A stretch of 13,172 bases of DNA from an uncultured Traorella sp. (GTDB lineage: Bacteria; Bacillota_I; Bacilli_A; Erysipelotrichales; Erysipelotrichaceae), in NCBI GenBank assembly GCA_945938205.1, contig CAMEUL010000012.1, forward strand, positions 1 to 13,172, in the 5' to 3' direction. Shown here one piece after another: positions 1 to 5,776 of this stretch. A program made the translations under genes and the position numbers. Position 1 is the first letter of the stretch; each line of letters starts with the position of its first letter. The notes beneath the pieces were generated by a model that saw only the letters and a program-made list of their open reading frames with translations, had not been told where the DNA came from and made no database searches.

Positions 1-76
1 TTTTCCCGTTGTTGACTTCGATCTGAGCAGGGATAAACTGATTGGCAATCCATACGCGTTTGCTTTGAATAATCAT
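1..76 (-). CDS. nagA: N-acetylhexosamine-6-phosphate deacetylase, N-terminal fragment
   Basis: This is the first 25 codons of a minus-strand gene that leaves the window at the left edge. The ATG is the complement of 74-76, with an AGGAGGA ribosome binding site at the complement of 84-90. The peptide begins MIIQSKRVWIANQFIPAQIE, which I recognise as the N-terminal strand region of NagA/AgaA-type amidohydrolases. These remove the acetyl group from GlcNAc-6-P or GalNAc-6-P in the cytoplasm. The catalytic metal-binding residues are outside the window, so family and substrate are inferred from a short piece plus context. It is divergent from agaS, whose substrate would be its product, so a GalNAc-6-P role (agaA) is plausible. 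Confidence 0.7.
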   Translation of the reverse strand, partial: MIIQSKRVWIANQFIPAQIEVNNGK

Positions 77-131
77 AGTTAGTTCCTCCTATTCTTCCTT
101 AATTTATATTTTAAACCATGTTCAAGGAAAA

Positions 132-147
132 TCATTTGTATTTTTTG
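132..147 (-). promoter_or_regulatory. Candidate AraC-type half-site in the nagA-agaS divergent promoter region
   Basis: The minus strand reads CAAAAAATACAAATGA, nearly identical to the half-site at 7009-7024 upstream of the araC gene (CAAAAAGTACAAATGA). The core TACAAAT is at 134-140. A 21-bp-spaced partner is at best degenerate (153-168), unlike the other sites. A partial core with different spacing (39 bp) lies near 172-179. It sits between the two divergent genes and could serve both. Confidence 0.45.
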
Positions 148-177
148 ATATTCCTATTATCTATTTTAACCAATTTG

Positions 178-206
178 TTGAAATCTTACAACTCAAACAC
201 TATAAT
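178..206 (+). promoter_or_regulatory. Promoter of agaS
   Basis: A -35 box TTGAAA (178-183) is followed by a 17-nt spacer and a perfect -10 TATAAT (201-206). Transcription would start near 213, just ahead of the ribosome binding site AGGAGGG (220-226), giving a short leader. This is a strong sigma-A type promoter. No convincing divergent promoter for nagA was found. Confidence 0.75.
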
Positions 207-232
207 AAAAGCGAAAAACAGGAGGGATCATC

Positions 233-1345
233 ATGATTTTTAACTTTACAAAAGAACAATTGGAAGGATCCAGCGCAACATTCACTGCCACTGAGATCCA
301 CCAGCAGCCTGCTACCTGGGAAAAGACCATTCAGCAGATCAAAGATCACAAAGAAGAACTGAAAACTTTCATCTCACAGGTAACCGGTCAGGAAGACTAC
401 GACATCATTCTGGCAGGAGCTGGAACAAGTGAATTCGTAGGAAATGCATTGTATTCTTATCTGAACAAAAAAACAAACTTCAAATGCAAATCTTATGGAA
501 CTACTGACATCGTTGCTACTCCAGAAAACTATTTGTCACGTACCAAACCAACACTTTTGATTTCATTTGGTAGAAGTGGAAACTCACCTGAATCCGTAGG
601 TGCTGTAGATGCAGCTGAAGCAGTATGTGACAACCTGTATCATCTGTTCATTACTTGCAACAAAAACGGTGCTTTATCAAAACGTGCTGCAGAAGAAAAG
701 AACTGCTATGCTATCAACCTGACGGATGAAACACATGACCAGTCATTCGCTATGACAAGTTCATTCACAAACATGTACTTGGCTTGTCTGTTATGCTTTG
801 AATTAGATCGTCTGGATGAAGTTGCAGAAGAACTGAAATCCGTAATCAAAGCAGGAAGTCAGTTTGTTGAAAAAGACTTTACAGTTGCTGATGAAGTTGT
901 TAAAGCTTATGACTTCAACCGTATCGTATATCTGGGAGCCAATGCATTAAAAGGTGTTGCACAGGAAAGTGCACTGAAGATGCTTGAATTGACAGCTGGA
1001 AAAGTTGCAACTATGTATGACACACCATTAGGATTCAGACATGGACCTAAATCAATTATTGATGACAACACATTGACTGTTATTTACTTAAGTGATTGCG
1101 AATATTCTTATCAGTATGAATTGGATCTGATCAAGGAAATGAGCGGACAGAGAAAAGGAAACAAGATCTTTGCCGTAACTAACACTGATCGTCCAGAAGT
1201 GAAGGAACTGGTAGATTACTACTATGCTTTCAATGGTGAAAAACACAACAACGTTCAGTTAGGACTGGACTACATCACAGTGGCACAGTGCGTTGCTTTA
1301 TTTAAGTCACTTTCATACGGTATTACTCCAGACAATCCATGTTAA
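233..1345 (+). CDS. agaS: AgaS-like galactosamine-6-phosphate deaminase/isomerase (SIS domains), stopped early
   Basis: AgaS-type enzymes convert galactosamine-6-P to tagatose-6-P plus ammonia in the cytoplasm. Two SIS (sugar isomerase) domains are visible. The first has the phosphosugar loop GAGTSEFVG (62-70) and SFGRSGNSPES (111-121). The second has ESALKMLELTAG (245-256) and GFRHGPKS (267-274). The start ATG has AGGAGGG at 220-226, six bases upstream. The 370-residue product ends PDNPC at a TAA, but the same frame continues after the stop with a tail (1346-1405) like the normal AgaS C-terminus, so the gene seems to be interrupted near its end. It is followed by the EIIA gene and lies opposite a deacetylase gene, which supports a GalNAc pathway. 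The SIS family also contains glucosamine-6-P isomerizing enzymes, but the fold organisation and neighbours favour AgaS. Confidence 0.88.
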   Translation: MIFNFTKEQLEGSSATFTATEIHQQPATWEKTIQQIKDHKEELKTFISQVTGQEDYDIILAGAGTSEFVGNALYSYLNKKTNFKCKSYGTTDIVATPENYLSRTKPTLLISFGRSGNSPESVGAVDAAEAVCDNLYHLFITCNKNGALSKRAAEEKNCYAINLTDETHDQSFAMTSSFTNMYLACLLCFELDRLDEVAEELKSVIKAGSQFVEKDFTVADEVVKAYDFNRIVYLGANALKGVAQESALKMLELTAGKVATMYDTPLGFRHGPKSIIDDNTLTVIYLSDCEYSYQYELDLIKEMSGQRKGNKIFAVTNTDRPEVKELVDYYYAFNGEKHNNVQLGLDYITVAQCVALFKSLSYGITPDNPC

Positions 1346-1405
1346 AGTGGAGAAGTAAAACGTGTAGTTAAAGGGGTTATTTTATACCCATATACAAGAA
1401 AATAA
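1346..1405 (+). other. In-frame continuation of agaS past its TAA (residual C-terminal tail)
   Basis: Reading on in the agaS frame after TAA 1343-1345 gives SGEVKRVVKGVILYPYTRK and then TAA at 1403-1405. AgaS proteins usually end with a PDNPCP(S/T)GxVNRVVxGVxIxPx-type tail (from memory of the family), so the fit across the stop codon is close. Including the tail brings the protein to about 390 codons, near the family's usual length (E. coli AgaS is about 384). The tail then ends 20 bp before the EIIA start, a typical operon spacing. Nonsense mutation, sequence error or readthrough are all possible. Confidence 0.75.
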
Positions 1406-1425
1406 TAAAATAAGAGGAGAAAAGT

Positions 1426-1857
1426 ATGATTGGAATTTTAGTTACAGGACACGGACATTTCGCAACTGGATTGACAAGCAGTGTTAACCTGATTGCAGGA
1501 AATCCAGAACACTATGAAATGGTAGATTTTGTACAGGAATATTCTGTAGATGATCTGACAAGAGAATTAAATGCAGCCATGGATCGCTTAAGTGACTGCG
1601 ATGGTATTCTTGTATTTGCTGACTTAGCTGGAGGAAGCCCATTCAAGACAGCTGTAGAAGTAGGTATGGGACGCAATCAGAGAGTAGAAGTTGTTGGTGG
1701 AACTAACTTAGGTATGATCATTGAACTTTCTATGGCTCGTGGATTTATCACTGAAATGGATGATTTGGTAAATATGGCAGTGAATACAGGAAAAGACCAG
1801 GTTGTTCATTTTGAAATGAAAGTACACAAGGATGAACCAGAAGGAGACGGCATCTAA
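1426..1857 (+). CDS. agaF: PTS mannose-family EIIA component
   Basis: This is a cytoplasmic EIIA of the mannose-sorbose PTS family. It takes phosphate from HPr and passes it to EIIB. At 143 residues it is a single-domain EIIA. The phosphorylated histidine is expected to be His9 in VTGHGHFATG, by analogy with the active-site histidine of ManX. The middle holds FADLAGGSPFKTA (64-76), a hallmark of the family. The ribosome binding site GAGGAG is at 1414-1419. It sits behind agaS with no terminator between them, and is followed by a strong terminator, so it is transcribed apart from the EIIB-C-D operon downstream. The agaF name follows from the agaS neighbour. Specificity for GalNAc rather than another hexosamine is inferred. 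Confidence 0.85.
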   Translation: MIGILVTGHGHFATGLTSSVNLIAGNPEHYEMVDFVQEYSVDDLTRELNAAMDRLSDCDGILVFADLAGGSPFKTAVEVGMGRNQRVEVVGGTNLGMIIELSMARGFITEMDDLVNMAVNTGKDQVVHFEMKVHKDEPEGDGI

Positions 1858-1885
1858 GAGTCCAAATTTGTATAATTTATAAGAT

Positions 1886-1912
1886 AAAGCCCATAATAAG
1901 GGCTTTTTCTTT
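1886..1912 (+). terminator. Rho-independent terminator after agaS-agaF
   Basis: A seven-pair stem AAAGCCC (1886-1892) with GGGCTTT (1900-1906), loop ATAATAA, is followed by a T-rich tail (TTCTTT). It lies 29 bases after the EIIA stop and separates EIIA from EIIB-C-D. Confidence 0.85.
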
Positions 1913-1980
1913 ACCCATATTTATCACATAATTTAAGACAATTTTTAGACTAATTAAAAAATATGTAAAAATGTTAATAT

Positions 1981-2019
1981 TAAAAAGTGCAAATAAAACA
2001 TCAAAAAATTTAAAGAAAT
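1981..2019 (+). promoter_or_regulatory. Candidate AraC-type operator upstream of EIIB-C-D
   Basis: The first half-site is TAAAAAGTGCAAATAA (1981-1996), core TGCAAAT at 1988-1994. The second half-site starts CAAAAAAT at 2002 and has a degenerate core at 2009-2015, exactly 21 bp further on. Aligned without gaps to the site upstream of araC (6988-7026), 29 of 39 positions are identical. It lies upstream of the cre-like site and the putative -35 region. Confidence 0.6.
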
Positions 2020-2024
2020 CTATG

Positions 2025-2039
2025 TGAAAACGCTTTACA
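2025..2039 (+). promoter_or_regulatory. Candidate cre site (CcpA catabolite control) overlapping a possible -35
   Basis: TGAAAACGCTTTACA resembles catabolite-responsive elements of low-GC Gram-positives, with the central CG flanked by TGAAA and TTT. It departs from the common 14-base pattern because the terminal CA is one base late. TTTACA (2034-2039) could be the -35 box. No good -10 is found 16-18 bases downstream, which would fit an activator-dependent promoter. A CcpA roadblock here would repress sugar uptake when glucose is present. Confidence 0.45.
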
Positions 2040-2092
2040 ATATCATTGTAATTGTTAGAGCTTGTAAGGTCCTAATAAAATTACAATGATAT
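2040..2092 (+). repeat. Perfect 14-bp inverted repeat in the EIIB leader, plus overlapping dyad
   Basis: The arms ATATCATTGTAATT (2040-2053) and AATTACAATGATAT (2079-2092) are perfectly complementary with a 25-base loop. Within the loop TTAG (2055-2058) and CTAA (2072-2075) can also pair. The right arm ends two bases before the ribosome binding site AGGGGAGGAG (2095-2104). The left arm also takes part in a second dyad, TTACAAT-ATC-ATTGTAA (2035-2051). It lacks a T-run, so it is not a terminator. It may be an mRNA leader hairpin or a two-site operator. Confidence 0.7.
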
Positions 2093-2110
2093 GAAGGGGA
2101 GGAGATCTTT

Positions 2111-2587
2111 ATGCCAAATATCGTTTTAACACGTATTGACAACCGACTGATTCATGGACAGGTTGCTACACTGTGGTGTGGTGTAATCGGGGCTAACCTG
2201 ATTCTTGTTGCCAATGATGAAGTGGCTGGCAATACATTGCGTCAAGGTTTGATGGATATGGCTGCTCCAAGTTATGCTCAGACTCGTTACTGGACATTGG
2301 AAAAAACCATTAACACAATCCACAAAGCAAGTGACGCACAGAAGATTTTCATCGTATGTGATAATCCTCAAGATGTTCTGACTCTGGTTAAGGGCGGAGT
2401 TCCTATCAAGAAGTTAAACATCGGAAACATGCACATGGCTGATGGAAAACGTCAGGTTGCAACAAGTGTTGCAGTTGATGACGCAGATGTCGCAGCTTTC
2501 AAAGAATTGCGTGATCTGGGTGTAGAACTGGAAATCAGACGTGTACCTGACATTGCCGCAGAAGATGTGGAAAAATTATTCAAATAA
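2111..2587 (+). CDS. agaV: PTS mannose-family EIIB component
   Basis: This is a cytoplasmic EIIB of the mannose-sorbose PTS family. It takes phosphate from EIIA and delivers it to the sugar bound by the EIIC-EIID channel. The phosphorylation site is His15 in IDNRLIHGQVA (9-19), the diagnostic motif. The 158-residue length is normal for a stand-alone EIIB. The start ATG has a very strong ribosome binding site AGGGGAGGAG at 2095-2104. It is first in an EIIB-EIIC-EIID operon under the regulatory region 1981-2092. The symbol follows the aga PTS naming (V = IIB) and depends on the GalNAc assignment. Family membership is much surer than the sugar. Confidence 0.85.
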   Translation: MPNIVLTRIDNRLIHGQVATLWCGVIGANLILVANDEVAGNTLRQGLMDMAAPSYAQTRYWTLEKTINTIHKASDAQKIFIVCDNPQDVLTLVKGGVPIKKLNIGNMHMADGKRQVATSVAVDDADVAAFKELRDLGVELEIRRVPDIAAEDVEKLFK

Positions 2588-2612
2588 AATTATTTAAAAA
2601 GGAGAAAAGACA

Positions 2613-3398
2613 ATGCAAGTTGTATTATTAGCAATTGTTACATTTATTTTTGCAATTGACCAATTCTCATTGACTGAAATCTTGTATCGTCCTATCATCG
2701 CTTGTCCAATTATCGGTTTGATCTTAGGAAACCCACAAGTTGGATTAGTTGTTGGTGGTACTTATGAGTTGATGATGGTTGGTAACATGCCTGTTGGTGG
2801 AGCTCAGCCACCAAACGCCGTATTAGGTGGGGTTGTTGGAACTGTATTAGCAGTTACTGCTAAACTTCCAGTTGACCAGGCTTTAGGTCTTGCTGTTCCA
2901 TTCGCTCTGTTTGGACAGTATGCTGTTACTTTAACATTTACAATTATGTCAGGATTAATGGCTAAAGCAGACAAAGCTGCTGAAGAAGCTAATCCTGCTG
3001 GAATTACTCAGGTAAACTTAATTTCTATGTGTATCCTGGGAGCATTATTCGCAGTGATGGCTGTATTGGCTTACACTGGTGGACAGGCAATGGGTGAAAC
3101 ATTAGACTCATTCTCTAAACAGTTCTCATGGTTAATGGGTGGTTTAGGAGCTGCCGGTGGTATGATGCGTAACGTCGGATTCGCTATCCTGTTGAAGATC
3201 ATGTTATCTAATGACCTCTGGGGTATCTACCTTGCTGGTTTCGCAGCTGCTGCTGTATTAGGAAACGTAGATGCAACTGCTGGTGCTGCTTTGATCTTAG
3301 TTGCATTCATCGGTGTTGCTATTGCAGTTAACGATTTCACATTGAACCTCAAAATTAAAGAAAATGCAGGAAACGGAGGTGTAAGTGATGGCATCTAA
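2613..3398 (+). CDS. agaW: PTS mannose-family EIIC membrane component
   Basis: EIIC forms the sugar-translocating membrane unit together with EIID. The 261-residue protein is highly hydrophobic, with several predicted membrane spans and the conserved GGTYELMMVGNMPVGGAQPP stretch (about residues 48-67) typical of the family. A hydrophobic C-terminal span is followed by a short polar tail (KIKENAGNGGVSDGI). The gene follows EIIB by 25 bp with ribosome binding site AAAGGAG (about 2598-2604) and overlaps the EIID start by 11 bases, so EIIC and EIID are probably translationally coupled. The symbol uses aga PTS naming; substrate is inferred from the neighbours. Confidence 0.86.
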   Translation: MQVVLLAIVTFIFAIDQFSLTEILYRPIIACPIIGLILGNPQVGLVVGGTYELMMVGNMPVGGAQPPNAVLGGVVGTVLAVTAKLPVDQALGLAVPFALFGQYAVTLTFTIMSGLMAKADKAAEEANPAGITQVNLISMCILGALFAVMAVLAYTGGQAMGETLDSFSKQFSWLMGGLGAAGGMMRNVGFAILLKIMLSNDLWGIYLAGFAAAAVLGNVDATAGAALILVAFIGVAIAVNDFTLNLKIKENAGNGGVSDGI

Positions 3399-4251
3399 TG
3401 CTACTTCTTACAAAGATTTAACACCTGCTGCAGCGCTTGACAAGAAAACTTTAAACAAAATGGTTTGGAGATCTTGCCAGTTACAGGCATCTTTCAACTA
3501 CGAAAGAATGCAGGCTGCAGGATGGTTATGGGGTATTTTACCAGGATTACAGAAAATCCACACTAATAAAGAAGACTTAAGTCTTTCTATGGAACACAAC
3601 CTTGAGTTCTTTAACACTCACCCATTCTTAGTAACATTCGTTATGGGTATCGTATTATCACTTGAACAGCAGAAAGCTGACATCAACACTATCCGTTCCG
3701 TACGTGTTGCTGCTATGGGACCTTTGGGAGGTATTGGTGACGCTCTGTTCTGGTTCGCATTAGTTCCTATCACAGCTGGTATTACTTGTAATATGGCTAT
3801 CGAAGGAAGTCTTGCTGGACCAATCCTCTACTTCGTAATTTGCTTCGGTGTAGAAATGGCTTTACGTTATTTCTTAATGTACTGGTCATATAACTTAGGT
3901 ACAAGCGCTATCGGTGCTTTAACTAAGAACGCTAAAGAATTTACTCGTGCTGCTTCTATGTTAGGGGTATTCGTAGTTGGTGCATTAACTTGCAACTATG
4001 GTGCTATTAACTTAGGAATGACAATTCCTAACGGTGAAAAACCAATCGTTGTTCAGGATCTGTTAAACGGAGTATTACCAGCTGCATTATCTTTAGCTGT
4101 AACTCTGCTTTGCTACTGGCTGATCAAGAAGAAAAACTGGTCTGCTACTAAGTGTATCTTAATGCTCCTCGTTCTTGGAGTTGTTGGATGCGCATTCGGT
4201 ATCTGGGCTGGTGACTATACTGCATTAGTATCAGTTCCTTGGCACGCATAA
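3388..4251 (+). CDS. agaE: PTS mannose-family EIID membrane component
   Basis: EIID partners EIIC in the inner-membrane sugar channel. The 287-residue protein has the family pattern: an amphipathic N-terminal region (KKTLNKMVWRSCQLQASFNYERMQAAG), then conserved VRVAAMGPLGGIGDALFW in mid-protein, and membrane spans toward the C-terminus. I place the start at ATG 3388 rather than the adjacent GTG 3385, because ATG is seven bases from GGAGGT (3375-3380) while GTG is only four. It overlaps the EIIC stop by 11 bases. It is the last gene of the operon, followed by a hairpin at 4297-4318. The symbol follows aga PTS naming. Confidence 0.86.
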   Translation: MASNATSYKDLTPAAALDKKTLNKMVWRSCQLQASFNYERMQAAGWLWGILPGLQKIHTNKEDLSLSMEHNLEFFNTHPFLVTFVMGIVLSLEQQKADINTIRSVRVAAMGPLGGIGDALFWFALVPITAGITCNMAIEGSLAGPILYFVICFGVEMALRYFLMYWSYNLGTSAIGALTKNAKEFTRAASMLGVFVVGALTCNYGAINLGMTIPNGEKPIVVQDLLNGVLPAALSLAVTLLCYWLIKKKNWSATKCILMLLVLGVVGCAFGIWAGDYTALVSVPWHA

Positions 4252-4259
4252 GATTCATT

Positions 4260-4345
4260 ATAGAATCATAAAAAAGTTTTACTCTAAACCTTCATGGGAG
4301 AAGTCGAAAGACTTCTCCTTTCATTTGTATTTATTATGATTCTAT
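4260..4345 (+). repeat. 12-bp inverted repeat enclosing the EIID terminator
   Basis: ATAGAATCATAA (4260-4271) is the exact reverse complement of TTATGATTCTAT (4334-4345), with 62 bases between the arms. The terminator hairpin 4297-4318 lies inside. A third related copy, TTAGAATCGT, is at 4379-4388. The right arm falls between the two AraC-type half-sites in front of gatZ. Role unknown. Confidence 0.6.
4297..4326 (+). terminator. Terminator hairpin after EIIB-C-D
   Basis: A nine-pair perfect stem, GGAGAAGTC (4297-4305) with GACTTCTCC (4310-4318), has a GAAA tetraloop. It is followed by an interrupted T-rich stretch (TTTCATTT). The stem is strong and the tail imperfect, so some readthrough into gatZ is possible. 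Confidence 0.75.
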
Positions 4346-4357
4346 TTGTAAATACTA
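4321..4357 (-). promoter_or_regulatory. Candidate AraC-type operator upstream of gatZ (two half-sites, 21 bp apart)
   Basis: On the minus strand the identical core TACAAAT occurs at 4344-4350 and at 4323-4329, exactly 21 bp apart. The downstream half continues TACAAATGAAA, like the site at 7016-7026. It lies just upstream of the gatZ promoter candidates. Relative to gatZ the motif is in reverse orientation, the same as in front of araC. Confidence 0.6.
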
Positions 4358-4386
4358 ACCAATATATATAAAATAAGTTAGAATCG

Positions 4387-4395
4387 TGCTAAAAT
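4387..4395 (+). promoter_or_regulatory. Extended -10 promoter of gatZ
   Basis: TGCTAAAAT is an extended -10 (TG at 4387-4388, hexamer TAAAAT 4390-4395) with no good -35, as expected if an activator helps. An alternative is TTGTAA (4346-4351), 17-nt spacer, TAAAAT (4369-4374), whose -35 lies within the AraC-type site. I cannot choose between them from sequence. Confidence 0.5.
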
Positions 4396-4419
4396 AATAA
4401 AGTAATTAGGGAGGAACTT

Positions 4420-5745
4420 ATGAAACCAAATCCATTAAAACAAATCATTACAAAACAGAAAGCAGGAGAGCACGTAGGTATTTATTCTTGCTGCAGTGCG
4501 AATAATTACGTTATAGAAGCAGCCATTGAACGTGCTAAGAAAGACAATGCTCCAGTACTTATTGAATCCACAGCAAATCAGGTTGATCAGTTTGGTGGTT
4601 ATACAGGAATGAAACCAGCAGATTTCGCAAAATTTGTTCAAGATGTTTGTGAAAAATGCGGTTATGACTTCTCTCGTATTTTCTTAGGGGGAGATCATTT
4701 AGGACCTTTAACTTGGACTCATTTGCCAGAAAAAGAAGCTATGAAAAATGCTGAAGATCTGATTCGCAGTTATGTATTGGCCGGCTTTACTAAGATCCAC
4801 ATCGATACATCTATGAAAGTAGCTGACGATGATCCAAATACTCGTTTAAGCGATGAAACAATTTCTCGTCGTGGCGCTCATTTGGACAGAGTAGCTGAAG
4901 ATGCTTATCAGGAACTGCTAAAAACGAATCCAGAAGCGGTACGTCCTGTCTATGTTGTAGGTAGTGAAGTTCCTATTCCTGGAGGAGCACAGGGTGCCAG
5001 TGAAGATACTGGAATTCAGGTAACAAAAGTAGAAGATTTCAAGGCAACTGTTAGTGCTTTTGAAAAAGCATTTGCAAACGAAGGTCTTGAAGAAACATGG
5101 AAAGATGTCATTGCGGTCGTTGTTCAGCCGGGCGTAGAAGAAAAAGATGCCGGATGTACGGAATATGATCGTGAAAAAGCAAAAGAACTGATGGCTGCCA
5201 TTAAAGATTATCCAAATCTTGTATTTGAAGGACATTCTACTGACTATCAGACAAAGATCAAACTGAAAGAACTGGTTGAAGACGGTGTGGGTGTATTAAA
5301 AGTAGGTCCAGGTCTTACATTTGCTATGCGTGAAGGATTATTTGCTTTAGCTCATATCGAAGAAGAAGCCTTTAAGGGAACAAATGTAGAAACAAGTCAT
5401 CTGATCGATGTGCTTGAAGAAGTAATGCTTGAAAAACCGGACAAATGGGCAAAATACTACACAGGAAATGAAAATGAATTGCGAATCAAACGTAAATATT
5501 CATTCTCTGACCGTTGCCGTTACTACATGCCAGATCCACGCGTTCAAGCAGCGATCAAACAGTTAATGGATAACCTTAGAAGTCTTCCAGAAGTGCCTCT
5601 CAATCTGATGAGTCAGTTCATGCCAACCCAGTATACCAAAGTAAGAGAAGGTGTTCTTGAAAACGATCCAGAAGCTTTAGTAAAAGATCGTGTTGTGAAT
5701 ACCATTGATGAATATCTTTACGCAACACATCAGGAAAAACTTTAA
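4420..5745 (+). CDS. gatZ: GatZ/KbaZ-family protein (tagatose-bisphosphate aldolase non-catalytic subunit or tagatose-6-P epimerase)
   Basis: The 441-residue protein matches the D-tagatose-1,6-bisphosphate aldolase subunit GatZ/KbaZ in length and landmarks. These are STANQVDQFGGYTGM (50-64), GGDHLGPLTW (90-99), HIDTSM (127-132), GSEVPIPGGAQG (181-192), FEGHSTDYQ (269-277) and LKVGPGLTFA (293-302). Asp92, His93, His127, Glu183, His272 and Asp275 sit in a TIM-barrel-like setting and could bind metal. The classical role is to stabilise a separate catalytic subunit (GatY/KbaY), which is absent from this window, as is a tagatose-6-P kinase. I recall that some members of this family are reported to interconvert fructose-6-P and tagatose-6-P by C4 epimerisation, which would fit here. 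The ribosome binding site AGGGAGGA is at 4408-4415. It is monocistronic, with its own promoter and terminator. Confidence 0.85.
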   Translation: MKPNPLKQIITKQKAGEHVGIYSCCSANNYVIEAAIERAKKDNAPVLIESTANQVDQFGGYTGMKPADFAKFVQDVCEKCGYDFSRIFLGGDHLGPLTWTHLPEKEAMKNAEDLIRSYVLAGFTKIHIDTSMKVADDDPNTRLSDETISRRGAHLDRVAEDAYQELLKTNPEAVRPVYVVGSEVPIPGGAQGASEDTGIQVTKVEDFKATVSAFEKAFANEGLEETWKDVIAVVVQPGVEEKDAGCTEYDREKAKELMAAIKDYPNLVFEGHSTDYQTKIKLKELVEDGVGVLKVGPGLTFAMREGLFALAHIEEEAFKGTNVETSHLIDVLEEVMLEKPDKWAKYYTGNENELRIKRKYSFSDRCRYYMPDPRVQAAIKQLMDNLRSLPEVPLNLMSQFMPTQYTKVREGVLENDPEALVKDRVVNTIDEYLYATHQEKL

Positions 5746-5751
5746 TAAAAT

Positions 5752-5776
5752 AGATCATCCTCACGGATGATCTTTT
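5752..5776. terminator. Bidirectional terminator between gatZ and araC
   Basis: AGATCATCC (5752-5760) pairs with GGATGATCT (5765-5773), loop TCAC. On the plus strand TTTT follows, and on the minus strand the complement is rich in T (TATTTTATT). The araC stop codon (5775-5777) lies at its edge, so it serves both convergent genes. Confidence 0.8.

Noticed and set aside
206..220. Possible second cre site (TAAAAGCGAAAAACA) between the agaS -10 and ribosome binding site.
   Set aside because: It lacks the TG at the left end and any dyad symmetry; the match is mostly A-richness plus one CG.
1373..1390. Small GGGT/ACCC hairpin between agaS and EIIA.
   Set aside because: Only four pairs, no T-run, and it falls inside the readable agaS C-terminal tail.
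1866..1872. A TACAAAT core (minus strand) just after the EIIA stop.
   Set aside because: It has no partner at 21 bp, no A-tract, and lies upstream of a terminator rather than a promoter; likely chance in AT-rich DNA.
2040..2092. The EIIB leader repeat as a rho-independent terminator or known riboswitch.
   Set aside because: The stem is AT-rich, has no T-run after it, and shows no T-box or other riboswitch core that I recognise.
1913..2110. Sigma-54 promoter with a LevR-type regulator, common for mannose-family PTS operons.
   Set aside because: No TGGCAC-N5-TTGC-like -24/-12 element is present and no LevR-like gene is in the window.
4918..5235. Open frame of 105 codons opposite gatZ, and similar antisense frames opposite EIIB, coaBC and the permease.
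   Set aside because: They are shadows of strongly recognisable genes, with no ribosome binding sites and odd composition rich in Phe, Cys and Ser.
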